Of a stretch of 58,175 bases of DNA, positions 35,876 to 45,093 are shown in pieces. The number at the start of each line of letters is the position of its first letter. The first letter of the stretch is position 1. The stretch covers positions 1 through 58,175 of the forward strand of contig NZ_JABERI010000004.1 of the NCBI RefSeq assembly GCF_013004375.1. Reading direction: 5' to 3'. A program made the translations under genes and the position numbers. The notes beneath the pieces are model-generated. The model worked only from the letters and a program-made list of their open reading frames with translations. It had not been told where the DNA came from and did not search any database. This stretch comes from Acinetobacter terrae. GTDB taxonomy: Bacteria; Pseudomonadota; Gammaproteobacteria; Pseudomonadales; Moraxellaceae.

Positions 35876-36832
35876 ATGACTGACACTACCCCACCTAATG
35901 CGACGTATCGCTTACTCAAATTTGTAAGTCGACAACCTATTCAAATTTCGAGATTTATTGCCCGAGCTTTGGCAGGTCTAGTGAATTTACTCCAACTATC
36001 AAAAACGTCAGACACAATCCGCCTTAATCTTCAAATTGCACTGCCAGAATTAACTTCCGAACAACATGAGCAGATTATTCAACACGCCATTCGTAATGAA
36101 TTGACCTCATATTTTGAATTTTTCAGCATCTGGGGTGCAAGTAACAAGAAAAATATTTCACGTATTGATTCCATTACCGGTGAAAAACTGCTTCAAGATG
36201 CGCTCAAAGCACCTGAAGGCTTGGTACTGATTGTCCCGCATTTTGGCACATGGGAAATCATGAATGCCTACCTGGCTCAATTCACCCAAATGACCATTCT
36301 GTATAAACCTGTCAAAAATGAAGCAGCCAATCAATTTGTACGTGCAGCGCGTAGCCGTGAACAAGCCAACTTGGTTCCTACCGATGAATCCGGGGTAAGA
36401 CAAATTTTTAAAGCGCTAAAACAAGGCGGTACTACGGTGATTCTGCCAGACCATACCCCGAATGTGGGTGGAGAAATGATTCCTTATTTTGGGGTTCCTC
36501 TGGCGACCAGTAATTTAAGTGCCAAACTGATTCAAAAAACCAAAGCCAAAACTTTATTTTTATATGCGCTGCGTAATGATAATCATGGTTTTGATATGCA
36601 CATTGAGCCTATTGATGAGCATATTTACCAAGGCAATGCCAATCAGGGTACCGGTGTCATTTTAGAAGCCATCGAAAATTTAATTCGTCGTTATCCAGAA
36701 CATTATCACTGGAGTTATAAGCGCTTTAAAGCTAATCCAGAGCTAGAAAATATTTATCATTTAAATACAGATGAAGCACTCAAATTGATTGCAGAAGTTC
36801 GAGCGAAAGCCAATCAGGCTGAAATAGCTTAG
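35876..36832 (+). CDS. Lipid A biosynthesis acyltransferase-like protein (LpxL/LpxM family)
   Basis: 318 residues of the lysophospholipid/lipid A acyltransferase superfamily, inner-membrane associated. It carries the HX4E catalytic motif in PHFGTWEIM near 119-127, PVKNEAANQFVRAARSRE near 142-159, and the LPDHTPNVGGEMIPYFGVP segment near 189-207 typical of lauroyl/myristoyl transferases. The product would be a secondary-acylated lipid A precursor. I cannot tell LpxL from LpxM by sight. Its stop overlaps the stop of the convergent comEC by three bases, with no terminator between. Confidence 0.85.
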   Translation: MTDTTPPNATYRLLKFVSRQPIQISRFIARALAGLVNLLQLSKTSDTIRLNLQIALPELTSEQHEQIIQHAIRNELTSYFEFFSIWGASNKKNISRIDSITGEKLLQDALKAPEGLVLIVPHFGTWEIMNAYLAQFTQMTILYKPVKNEAANQFVRAARSREQANLVPTDESGVRQIFKALKQGGTTVILPDHTPNVGGEMIPYFGVPLATSNLSAKLIQKTKAKTLFLYALRNDNHGFDMHIEPIDEHIYQGNANQGTGVILEAIENLIRRYPEHYHWSYKRFKANPELENIYHLNTDEALKLIAEVRAKANQAEIA

Positions 36833-39255
36833 GGCTTTAACCATTGCTGTGAATCACGTTCAAACTCAATAGCCATGATACTTTTGTGTTTGGAAAAACG
36901 AATACTGCCCTGTTCAATTGTCGTAAGTAGCGGGATTTTTAATTCTTTCAAGCGGGATTCAACTACTACACTTGGGTGTCGATAGCGGTTATTAAAACCT
37001 GCTGACGCCACTGCCAATTTTGGATTCAATTGCTTTAAAAAGTGATAAGCAGAACTATGTCGACTGCCATGATGTCCCAAAACCAAAACATCGACTTTCA
37101 AGTCTGGATAATCCTGTAGAATCTGATATTCAGTTGGCCAACCGGCATCTCCCATCAGCAAGAAATTTTGATAAGGTTGAGCATTTTTCACCTGTAAATA
37201 AACCACACAGGACATTTCATTTTTTTCATCTTTAGCATTTCCCAACTGCTCTGCTTTGGGTGACAAAACGGTAAGAGCAACTTGATCACTCCAGTGCCAC
37301 TTTTGACCTTGACGACAATAATCAAACTGGCTGGAATCAGCGACCTCAACCTGTTCATTTGAATATATATTTTTAATGGGTAAATCATCTTTGATCGATT
37401 CATAACCTCCTTTATGATCCTGATCCAAATGGGTCAAAATCAGTTGATTCAACTCGCCCACACCATTCACAGATAAAAATGGCAAAATGATTTGCTTGCC
37501 TACGCTAAATTTACTTTCATCATAATTTCCACCCGTATCAATCATCAATGTTTGTTCTTGATCACGGATAAAAATCGCTTGTCCCTGCCCGACATCTAAC
37601 ACCGTGAGTTCAAAATTATTTTGACTTGAATCTAGCGTTATTAAAGGCACAAAGCATAATACCGACCAAGTTTTCGGTACCACACCACGCGGTAAAAATA
37701 GAATCATCAGCCCTAAACACAAACTCAGCAGCACCCAAATGTTCATCGCCATCGGTTGGAGTGCAGGTAAAAAAAGATGATCTAAACCCTGCATGAAGAT
37801 GAGCAAAGCTGAAAGACACAAATCATTGATTTGGAAAATCAGACTTCCCAAAGGCTCAAATATGAAATAGCACAACGCCGCGATCACATCTAAGGGAACA
37901 ATCACGATACCAATCCATGGAATGGCAAATAAATTGCTCAATGGCGTAATCCAGGCCACCTGTTTAAAGAAAACCAGCATCAATGGAAATAAAGCTAGAA
38001 AGATTTTCCATTGCGATTCGATTAAAATTTTAACTTGGATTTTGATTGCTTGAGTCTTGGTCTTAATTTCTTCAGCATGACTTTGCTGTTGCACAGTTTG
38101 ATAAATACGTAACAGCACAAAGCATGCGCCATAGGACAGCCAGAATGCAGCCGATAAAATACTAAACGGGTCAAATATTAATAAAATTGAAGCACTAAAC
38201 AGCAAAACACTTAAGGGTTGAATTTTTTGTTTTAACAGTACAAATCCACTGATCAACAAGCACGTGAGCAAAGTTCTGAGGGCTGGAATTTCAAACCCCA
38301 CAAAAGCACAATACAACAGTACGCAAATACAAAAAGGCAGAATCAGCAAATATTGTTTTGGCCAAGTTAAATACGCTTGCGGACAATAGCGGCAAATCAG
38401 TTGATGCAAGCTCCAACATAGCAATAATGCAAAAATCAGCACATGCGGTCCAGAAATTGCCAACAAATGGCTCATGCCAAAGCGCTGAAATAACTGTTCA
38501 GTTTCGGGTTTGAGTAAACTTTTATCCCCCGTCAATAAAGCCAAAAGTAGCCCTTTATGCTTTACAGGCTGCTGATCAATAAAATTTCGTAACGCCAAGC
38601 GTTGCTGTTCCATCCAGAGTTGGATTTGATTCGAAAAAGAATGTTGTTGCCTGACATATCGACCATAACCCAAAGCAGAAATGTCTTGCTGAGACAGCTT
38701 TTGTACTGAGGTCACTTTAAATCCCGACATGATATTTTGCTGGAGATACCATTGCTCTTGATCAAAAACACCTTGAGTTGCATAGCTATGAGCCGGCAGA
38801 AGTTTCCCCTGCAAGCGATAATATTGACCCAGTTCAAATACAGGCTGATAATGAGCATCTATTTCATTTTTTAAAAATGCCTGCCATTGCACAACTTCGG
38901 CATGCCGATTCAGCACCTGTATTTTTTGTTGGATTGTTTGATCACCCAATTCATTGAGGTTTTTAACATGAACAACCACTTCAACTTGTTCAGCCTGCTT
39001 TTCTCGAAACTGTAAACGGTCATTCAGTTGATGATCGGCATAGTTATAGCCAAGCGTAATGCCCAGACTAAAGCCAATACAGAGCTGTAAAAATGTGAAC
39101 CACAAAGAGTGAGCCTGTTTTAAAACAGTGAGCTTTAAAAGCAAGGAGAGAATGAAAAGAGCAATACAAGGGATCAGCAAGGACTGCAAGAACGGGAAAA
39201 CCTTTCCCATGCTCGCAATACCGATTACCCATCCTACGCAAATTAATTGAGTCAT
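36829..39255 (-). CDS. comEC: DNA uptake channel ComEC/Rec2
   Basis: About 808 residues from the ATG at 39255; the frame begins at a TTG (39285) preceded by GGTGGG, so the start is open. It forms the inner-membrane channel that takes in single-stranded DNA in natural transformation. Order: N-terminal OB-like domain (about 80-190), the competence domain with MSHLLAISGPHVLIFALLL near 265-285 and several transmembrane helices to about 530, then a C-terminal metallo-beta-lactamase-like domain with DVGQGQAIFI near 555, the metal motif LTHLDQDHKGG near 610, and LGHHGSRHS near 720. All parts are present, so the gene looks intact. comEA and other competence genes are not nearby. Confidence 0.93.
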   Translation of the reverse strand: MTQLICVGWVIGIASMGKVFPFLQSLLIPCIALFILSLLLKLTVLKQAHSLWFTFLQLCIGFSLGITLGYNYADHQLNDRLQFREKQAEQVEVVVHVKNLNELGDQTIQQKIQVLNRHAEVVQWQAFLKNEIDAHYQPVFELGQYYRLQGKLLPAHSYATQGVFDQEQWYLQQNIMSGFKVTSVQKLSQQDISALGYGRYVRQQHSFSNQIQLWMEQQRLALRNFIDQQPVKHKGLLLALLTGDKSLLKPETEQLFQRFGMSHLLAISGPHVLIFALLLCWSLHQLICRYCPQAYLTWPKQYLLILPFCICVLLYCAFVGFEIPALRTLLTCLLISGFVLLKQKIQPLSVLLFSASILLIFDPFSILSAAFWLSYGACFVLLRIYQTVQQQSHAEEIKTKTQAIKIQVKILIESQWKIFLALFPLMLVFFKQVAWITPLSNLFAIPWIGIVIVPLDVIAALCYFIFEPLGSLIFQINDLCLSALLIFMQGLDHLFLPALQPMAMNIWVLLSLCLGLMILFLPRGVVPKTWSVLCFVPLITLDSSQNNFELTVLDVGQGQAIFIRDQEQTLMIDTGGNYDESKFSVGKQIILPFLSVNGVGELNQLILTHLDQDHKGGYESIKDDLPIKNIYSNEQVEVADSSQFDYCRQGQKWHWSDQVALTVLSPKAEQLGNAKDEKNEMSCVVYLQVKNAQPYQNFLLMGDAGWPTEYQILQDYPDLKVDVLVLGHHGSRHSSAYHFLKQLNPKLAVASAGFNNRYRHPSVVVESRLKELKIPLLTTIEQGSIRFSKHKSIMAIEFERDSQQWLKP

Positions 39256-39340
39256 TATTTTTATAATATTTTTTATTTTGCGCAATATTAAAGCCCACCG
39301 GAGTGAGCTTCAATCAATTTTTAAACTTATCGATCAGCGT

Positions 39341-40024
39341 CTAAGCATCAATCCAGACACCATCTTGCATATGCAAAATCGAATCTCCTGCTTGGGCCAA
39401 TTGTTCATCATGGGTCACGATCAGCATCGCCATATTGAATTCGCTGCGTAATTCACTGAGCAGTTCAAAAATTTTCACTGCATTTTTACGATCCAGGTTC
39501 CCCGTCGGTTCATCGGCCAGCATTAGTTCAGGCTTCGCCACCAAAGCACGTGCCAAAGCCACACGCTGACGTTCACCACCCGACAACTCGCCCGGTTTAT
39601 GAGTCATACGGTGCGACAATCCGACACGATTCAGCAAGTATTCTGCTTGCTCTTTCGACTGCTTATAATTGGTACCTGCGCGCAGCATTAGCGGCATTGC
39701 AACATTTTCCAAGGCGGTAAATTCAGGCAATAAATGATGGAATTGATACACAAAACCCAAATGCTGATTACGTAAATAACCACGTTCAGCTTCACCCAAA
39801 TTATCAAAGCGCTTGCCGTTTAAAAAGACTTGTCCTGCTGTAGGGCAATCCAGACCGCCCAACACATGCAACAAAGTACTTTTACCCGAACCACTTGAAC
39901 CCACAATCGAAACAAACTCACCTGCTTTGACTTGTAAAGACAAGTCCTTAATCACTTCTACTGTGGTTTTTCCATCAGTAAAACTTTTCGAAATATTCTT
40001 CGCTTCGAGGACAATATTACTCAT
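39341..40024 (-). CDS. lolD: Lipoprotein-releasing ABC transporter ATPase LolD
   Basis: 227 residues from the ATG at 40024 (MSNIVLEAKNISK). The frame extends to 40084 but that part lies inside lolC. ATP-binding subunit that powers release of outer-membrane lipoproteins. Walker A GSSGSGKSTLL near 42-52, signature LSGGERQRVALARAL near 145-159, Walker B LMLADEPTGNLD near 165-176. It overlaps the 3' end of lolC by eight bases, so the two are translationally coupled. Confidence 0.95.
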   Translation of the reverse strand: MSNIVLEAKNISKSFTDGKTTVEVIKDLSLQVKAGEFVSIVGSSGSGKSTLLHVLGGLDCPTAGQVFLNGKRFDNLGEAERGYLRNQHLGFVYQFHHLLPEFTALENVAMPLMLRAGTNYKQSKEQAEYLLNRVGLSHRMTHKPGELSGGERQRVALARALVAKPELMLADEPTGNLDRKNAVKIFELLSELRSEFNMAMLIVTHDEQLAQAGDSILHMQDGVWIDA

Positions 40025-41252
40025 AACGTAAGGCCTCTGCAGGTTGAGTTTTCGCAGCACGCAAAGCTGGATAAATCGTCGCAAGGAAGCTTAAAAGTAA
40101 TGATAAGCACACAATGACGACTACATCTTGCCAGCGCAAATAAGACGGCAAATAATTAATGAAATAAGCATCAAACAGGTTCAAACCAAATGTGGTATTG
40201 AGCCAGCCAATCACACTACTAATGCTTGACGCGAAAATAATCCCCAGAATGGCACCAGACACTGTACCAATCACCCCAATAATGGTTCCCTGCACCATAA
40301 AAATTCGAGTGATGGTCGCAGGTGATGCACCCAGAGTACGTAGGATCGCAATATCGGATTTTTTATCCGTTACCACCATCACCAGCGATGACACAATATT
40401 AAATGCGGCCACCAAAACAATCAGGAACAGCAGCAAGCTGACCATGGCTTTTTCCATCTGAATCGCACTGAACAAATTACCATGGGTAAAGGTCCAGTTC
40501 GATGCATAGAAATTGCTTGGCAAGTCTTTGACAATATCATCCGCGACTTCAGGCGCAAGGAAAATATCATCCAGTTTTAAACGGACACCTTGAGCACCAT
40601 CGGGCAAGCGTAATAAGGTCGAAGCATCATTCAAGGCGATATAACCCATCATTGAATCCACTTCTGCACCAATACTGAAAATCCCGACAATTTTAAAACG
40701 CTTGAAACGTGGTACCACACCGGCCGGTGATGGTGTTGCTTCAGGAAGTACTAAAGTAATATTGTCATTTAAGCCGAGACCCAGTGAATCAGTCATTTGT
40801 TTACCTAAAACAATGCCAAATTCACCTTTTTTCAGGCTATCAATACTGCCTTCAATCATGTGATCCTGGATGATCGAAACTTTCTTTTCATATGAAGGTT
40901 CGATTCCCGTAACCATGATTCCGGCCACTTGTCCTTGTGCTGTCAGCATCCCTTGTAACTGGGTAAATGGTGCTACGCCTTTGACATGCTCATGTTGTTC
41001 AACTTTTTTTGCAAGTTCAGGCCAATTTGTTAAAATTTGTGTTGAAGAAACAGTAGCTTGAGGTATCATTCCTAAGACGCGGTTTTTCAGTTCTCGGTCA
41101 AAGCCATTCATCACAGATAAGACTGTAATGAGGACGGCTACACCTAATGTGAGGCCGATCATAGAAACCAGAGCAATAAAAGAAATAAAGTGGTTACTAC
41201 GCCGTGCGCGAGTATATCTCAACCCTATATACAGCGAGATTGGTTTAAACAT
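40017..41252 (-). CDS. lolC: Lipoprotein-releasing ABC transporter permease LolC/E type
   Basis: 411 residues. N-terminal transmembrane helix after SLYIGLRYTRARRSNHFISF (helix about 24-50, GLTLGVAVLITVLSVMNGF), a large periplasmic MacB-like domain (about 55-260), then three C-terminal helices (about 270-400) with the FtsX fold, including KKSDIAILRTLGASPATI near 298-315. It extracts mature lipoproteins from the inner membrane for LolA. Only one permease gene is seen, so the complex may be the LolF-like homodimer known in Acinetobacter-type bacteria. The start is only 23 bp from the divergent PilZ-like gene. Confidence 0.92.
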   Translation of the reverse strand: MFKPISLYIGLRYTRARRSNHFISFIALVSMIGLTLGVAVLITVLSVMNGFDRELKNRVLGMIPQATVSSTQILTNWPELAKKVEQHEHVKGVAPFTQLQGMLTAQGQVAGIMVTGIEPSYEKKVSIIQDHMIEGSIDSLKKGEFGIVLGKQMTDSLGLGLNDNITLVLPEATPSPAGVVPRFKRFKIVGIFSIGAEVDSMMGYIALNDASTLLRLPDGAQGVRLKLDDIFLAPEVADDIVKDLPSNFYASNWTFTHGNLFSAIQMEKAMVSLLLFLIVLVAAFNIVSSLVMVVTDKKSDIAILRTLGASPATITRIFMVQGTIIGVIGTVSGAILGIIFASSISSVIGWLNTTFGLNLFDAYFINYLPSYLRWQDVVVIVCLSLLLSFLATIYPALRAAKTQPAEALRYE

Positions 41253-41275
41253 ACCATTTAGTCCGAGGAATAATT

Positions 41276-41845
41276 ATGGAAAATTTACAGCATCAAAGCG
41301 GCAACATGGAACGTCGCGTTATGTCGCGTATAGATGCTGCCTTGCGAGTTAATTATCAGATTATTTCTGATGATGTCGCATTTAATGACCCTTACGATCC
41401 TAACTTTGTACTGCCACGCTATTTTCTACTACTCGCAGAATTAGATCAATTTGATCATGCAATAAACTACGAATTAGAACAATTATCTGAAAGAGATCAA
41501 CAAATTGCTCGAATCTTATCCTTATTCAATCAAAAATTAAACCTTATTACCGGTTCTTTGTATGATGCAATTGTACAATCCATGTTACCTATCCCGGAAA
41601 ATGTCAATTTTTCAGAAACCGGGTTTAGTTTCTTTAATGAGCATCCAATTCAGGAAGGAACCTATATTCACGTGACCTTAAGCCACCCTGAAAATTTCTT
41701 TCATATTGCAGCAACTGCACAAGTGGTTTATAGCCGAGCAGAAGACAATGGTAAATTCCGTACTGGTGCCTATTTCATTACCTTACATCCACAAGATCGG
41801 GTGAAACTGAGTGAATGTATTACGGTGAGCAAGACTAAAGATTAA
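41276..41845 (+). CDS. PilZ-domain-like protein
   Basis: 189 residues. N-terminal basic MERRVMSRIDAALRVNY near 11-27, a helical middle, and a C-terminal beta-barrel-like region (NVNFSETGFSFFNEHPIQEGTYIHV then ATAQVVYSRAEDNGKFRTGAYF, quoted in parts), which is the PilZ layout. The usual c-di-GMP signature RxxxR...DxSxxG is partly recognisable (R-MSR; NFSETGFSF), with N replacing the Asp of the usual DxS. Ligand binding is therefore uncertain. GAGGAAT precedes the ATG. Divergent from lolC. Confidence 0.65.
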   Translation: MENLQHQSGNMERRVMSRIDAALRVNYQIISDDVAFNDPYDPNFVLPRYFLLLAELDQFDHAINYELEQLSERDQQIARILSLFNQKLNLITGSLYDAIVQSMLPIPENVNFSETGFSFFNEHPIQEGTYIHVTLSHPENFFHIAATAQVVYSRAEDNGKFRTGAYFITLHPQDRVKLSECITVSKTKD

Positions 41846-41849
41846 AAAT

Positions 41850-42761
41850 TTAACTGCCCGATTTAATCTTGTGGGCGAGCTTACGACTCGCCTTAAGGTC
41901 ACGATAAAAATAGACAAATAAACCAAACAACAAAATAAATGCACCGACAAAAACCATTGCCGACAATGACTCGTTATTCAGTACTGCACCAATAAATAAA
42001 GCAATCATTGGGGTCATCACCGTGGTTAATGATAATGTTGTGGCTTGAATATTTTGCACCAACTTGAAATAGCAGAACATTGCAATCAATGATGCCATTA
42101 CCACAGCATAAAGCAGTGCCAATAACGACTTGGCATTTGGAATATGCGTTGGTGCATATTGCCAGATAAAAGGCACAATACAGATTGCAGCTACCGTTGA
42201 AACCAGAATAGAACCGGTTGCCTGCGCCACAGGATCAATATTCGCATTGACTTTCTTAACCCAAAAAATTGATAAGGCATAGGTAAATACGCTCAGCAAC
42301 ATGAGGCCAATACCGATTGGGTTGACATGCTGATTTTCACCGCCAAAACAAATAATGGCTAAGCCTGCAACTGCAATCAACATGCCCAGCCACTGCAAGC
42401 GACTTAAACGCTGTTTAAAGCCAAAGCGTCCAATCAGACCTGCCATAATGGGCGCCAACCCAAACATCAGGGCAATAATGCCTGAGCTTAGATAGCTGGT
42501 TGCAATATAAGTGAAAAACTGCGATCCCATTAAACTAAATGACCCAGCCAAATAGCTATGCCAAGAGGTTTGGTCGATGGGAAATTTAACCTTTAAAATC
42601 ACCAATAACACGACTGCGAGGGGTAAGGCAATAAAAAACCGCAGCACCAATGCCCACATTAAATGCAGGTCAGAGACACTCCAAACAATTGCCAGTGGCG
42701 TCGTGGCCCAAATAAACACCAATAAGGCATAGGTTGAAACAATATTGGCTTTGGAAGGCAT
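41850..42761 (-). CDS. EamA/DMT-superfamily exporter
   Basis: 303 residues with ten predicted transmembrane helices in two EamA repeats (residues about 8-140 and 150-285), typical of drug/metabolite transporters. Substrate not deducible. It starts 12 bases after the stop of the YaiI-type gene upstream and is likely co-transcribed with it. It converges on the PilZ-like gene with only four bases between stops and no obvious terminator. Confidence 0.88.
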   Translation of the reverse strand: MPSKANIVSTYALLVFIWATTPLAIVWSVSDLHLMWALVLRFFIALPLAVVLLVILKVKFPIDQTSWHSYLAGSFSLMGSQFFTYIATSYLSSGIIALMFGLAPIMAGLIGRFGFKQRLSRLQWLGMLIAVAGLAIICFGGENQHVNPIGIGLMLLSVFTYALSIFWVKKVNANIDPVAQATGSILVSTVAAICIVPFIWQYAPTHIPNAKSLLALLYAVVMASLIAMFCYFKLVQNIQATTLSLTTVMTPMIALFIGAVLNNESLSAMVFVGAFILLFGLFVYFYRDLKASRKLAHKIKSGS

Positions 42762-42773
42762 ATGGAGCTCGGC

Positions 42774-43244
42774 TTAGAGTGCAGTTTTACGTTTCTGTTT
42801 CTGGATGGTTTGATCGAGTGAACTGGAAAATTCACGTTTATCACGTTCAGAAATCGGCGGTGGCCCACCAGTGTTGACACCTGCGCCGCGTAATGAATCC
42901 ATAAAATCACGTAAATGCAGACGGGCTTTTACATTCGCCGTGGTATAAACCTCACCGCGCGGATGAATCGCAATTCCACCCTTTTCAATCACCAGAGCCG
43001 CAAGCGGAATATCTTGTGTCATCACGATATCATGCTCTTTCATGCGATCTATGATTTCTTTATCGGCCGCATCTGCCCCACTCATCACCTGAATGGAATT
43101 GATTCGAATTGAAGGGGTAATGCCTACATTTTGATTGGCGACAAAGGTGACTTCTAATTGATAACGATCTGAAGCGCGAATAATGACTTCACGTAGAATT
43201 TTAGGTAATGCATCGGCATCGACCCAAAGTTTAAATGGCAGCAC
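42774..43244 (-). CDS. YaiI/YqxD family (DUF188) protein
   Basis: 156 residues of the UPF0178/DUF188 family, a PIN-like fold. Conserved: [20 protein letters not shown] at 6-25, [13 protein letters not shown] near 55-67, [16 protein letters not shown] near 74-89, and [12 protein letters not shown] near 94-105. The Asp residues of VDAD, AADKE and TQDIPLA would form a metal site of PIN-type nucleases, but activity is unproven in this family. First gene of a two-gene unit with the EamA exporter. Confidence 0.92.
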   Translation of the reverse strand: MLPFKLWVDADALPKILREVIIRASDRYQLEVTFVANQNVGITPSIRINSIQVMSGADAADKEIIDRMKEHDIVMTQDIPLAALVIEKGGIAIHPRGEVYTTANVKARLHLRDFMDSLRGAGVNTGGPPPISERDKREFSSSLDQTIQKQKRKTAL

Positions 43245-43524
43245 AAAGCATCCATAGCAAGAAAATATTAAATACTAGTTTAACAAATTCGTATGACAAG
43301 AGGATGGATAAATCCATTGAGTCAATTCCCTCCTTTAAATTTGAATGAGATGACCTTGATTTTTTATACGCAAATTTTTAAGCATAATCTCTATTACCCG
43401 TTTCTTTGCATAGGTTATTTAGCCCATTTCTCATACTTTGATGGTTAAATTTAGTCGGATGACTTGAAATTTTAAAATAACCCTCGATTTAATAGATAAA
43501 TACAACCGAACATCAATTGTGAAT

Positions 43525-44457
43525 ATGAAAAACCAAAATAGACCAGAAATTATCACCATTGAAGATCAAAACTTTGGCAGCCATGTTGAACACTGGAATT
43601 TACTCACAGACAACCCAACGACAGATGTGCCAAAGTGGCTTGGTTTAGCGCTGAATGCACCGGTTATGCCCATGGGTTTGTGTCCTCAAGAATGTGACAT
43701 GGATGAAACCACATGGCTGATTCAAGGACCCATGAAAGCAGCGGTGCAAATAAATCAAGTGATTGCGGTTGAAAATAACAAGCCTCAAGCTGTGAAAACT
43801 GCATTTCCAAGTTTCGAAGGCCCCTATAAAGTCGATGCTAAAATTGAACGAATTATTAGTTGTAAATCAAATACGCAGGCTGTTTTACGCTTAAACTTAG
43901 GTGCAAATACCATTGTTTATGCCTTTGATACCCTCTATAGCGTTAATCATGAGCACTATGAAAAAGGTCAAACCTATCTGGCTCAATTGAATGCTTGGGC
44001 TTATGAACTTGAAGCTGTTTCAGACCATGAACACTTGGTGGTCGATGATCCTGCATCCATTAAACATCACCGTGCTTTAAATGATATTCTGGCTGCCAAT
44101 GAAGGCGTTGCCCCCGCCAATTTGCAAGAACAAATTGATGCCTGGGAGCCTAAATCGGAAGATGATAAAGAGCCCGTCACCGTCGATTTCTCAAAAATGG
44201 TGGCCTATCTTTATGGCGAAAATATGGGTCAAGAAGATGAAGCCTGGTTTCAGGGTAATATTGTCGGTAAAACTTCAATGTCTTTTATGGAGCAAGACTA
44301 CACGCTTTATGATGTAGCCTTAATTCATGATGAAAATCAGGAAGCAACCCTGATCCGTATTGCGACCCAAAATGCAGACTATAAAGACTTTCAGATTGGT
44401 CAATTTATTCGAGGCAACCTGTGGATTCAAGTCAATATTCATTCTAAAAAACAGTAA
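43525..44457 (+). CDS. Hypothetical cytoplasmic protein (310 aa)
   Basis: 310 residues from the ATG at 43525; a GTG at 43519 is an alternative. No signal peptide and no membrane helix. Acidic overall, with Cys residues in GLCPQECDMDETTWL near 56-70 and a C-terminal beta-rich region ending FIRGNLWIQVNIHSKKQ. No family recognised with confidence. It is monocistronic and ended by a long two-part hairpin. Codon use looks like the core genes, so this is probably a native gene of unknown role. Confidence 0.7.
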   Translation: MKNQNRPEIITIEDQNFGSHVEHWNLLTDNPTTDVPKWLGLALNAPVMPMGLCPQECDMDETTWLIQGPMKAAVQINQVIAVENNKPQAVKTAFPSFEGPYKVDAKIERIISCKSNTQAVLRLNLGANTIVYAFDTLYSVNHEHYEKGQTYLAQLNAWAYELEAVSDHEHLVVDDPASIKHHRALNDILAANEGVAPANLQEQIDAWEPKSEDDKEPVTVDFSKMVAYLYGENMGQEDEAWFQGNIVGKTSMSFMEQDYTLYDVALIHDENQEATLIRIATQNADYKDFQIGQFIRGNLWIQVNIHSKKQ

Positions 44458-44464
44458 GCTACAA

Positions 44465-44515
44465 ACAGCAGCTGAATATTGTGATGCTTAATATCACAAT
44501 TTAGCTGCTTTTTTA
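44465..44515 (+). terminator. Long two-stem terminator after the 310-aa gene
   Basis: Outer stem AGCAGCT / AGCTGCT (44467-44473 with 44503-44509), inner stem ATTGTGAT / ATCACAAT (44478-44485 with 44493-44500), then TTTTTT. Confidence 0.85.
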
Positions 44516-44866
44516 TGCCCGTTTTTTATTATCTCGTTTCGAATGATGCTGCATATTTATCCACAGCTAAACATTATATTGAACGTTTTTAAATTCAAAA
44601 TAAAATACACTTATCCCCAATTTTAAATTCAAAATTTTATCTTTTAAAATACGCTGCTGATTATATTTTATGGTTAATTTTTAAGCTTTTTATACAGTCC
44701 AACCCTTGATTGATAAGAAGCTGAGAATAAGTGCGATATTTATTTCGATAAAATAAATATTTTAATTACATATTTTTATTTAGTACTTTATTTAATCAAT
44801 TTTTTATGATAAAAATGCAAATTAGAAATAGGAATTAACGATAAATAAATCGGAATAGAGCTTTCC
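44516..44866. other. AT-rich spacer with DnaA-box-like sites and a direct repeat
   Basis: This 351-bp stretch codes for nothing visible. It contains an exact DnaA box TTATCCACA (44557-44565), a one-mismatch version TTATCCCCA (44611-44619), and a 15-bp direct repeat TTTTAAATTCAAAAT at 44587-44601 and 44621-44635 flanking the second box. It probably also holds the promoter of the 46-residue gene that follows. Confidence 0.5.
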
Positions 44867-45007
44867 ATGAAAATCGTGCAAGAAGAAAATATACAGCAAG
44901 TTGAACATCAACTTGGAAAACGCTTCCAGTTAGACACCATCTCATGCTTATTTTTTGTATTAGGCATGTTTATGTCTGCCTATCTTTTACATCTCTTTAT
45001 TCTTTAA
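44867..45007 (+). CDS. Small single-pass membrane protein (46 aa)
   Basis: Starts MKIVQEENIQQVEHQLGKRF (polar, helical, residues 1-20) and ends with one hydrophobic helix, ISCLFFVLGMFMSAYLLHLFIL (residues 25-46), reaching the C-terminus: a tail-anchored layout. The ribosome binding site is only GGAATAGAG, so translation is plausible rather than certain. No family recognised. It precedes the serC terminator on the opposite strand. Confidence 0.55.
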   Translation: MKIVQEENIQQVEHQLGKRFQLDTISCLFFVLGMFMSAYLLHLFIL

Positions 45008-45054
45008 GCTTATTTTAACGCGTGATTTTCAACAGACTTGTTTCAACACATAAT

Positions 45055-45082
45055 AAAAAGCCCATCATGTGATGGGCTTTTT
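45055..45082. terminator. serC terminator (bidirectional)
   Basis: AAAAAGCCCATCA / TGATGGGCTTTTT (45055-45067 with 45070-45082) with a minimal TG loop. It ends serC from the right and can end the 46-aa gene from the left. Confidence 0.92.
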
Positions 45083-45093
45083 CACTTTAAGGC

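Noticed and set aside
44557..44635. Chromosomal origin of replication
   Set aside because: Only one exact DnaA box and one near match, and no dnaA, dnaN, rpmH or gidA genes around. Hda and gyrA elsewhere in the window do not define oriC.
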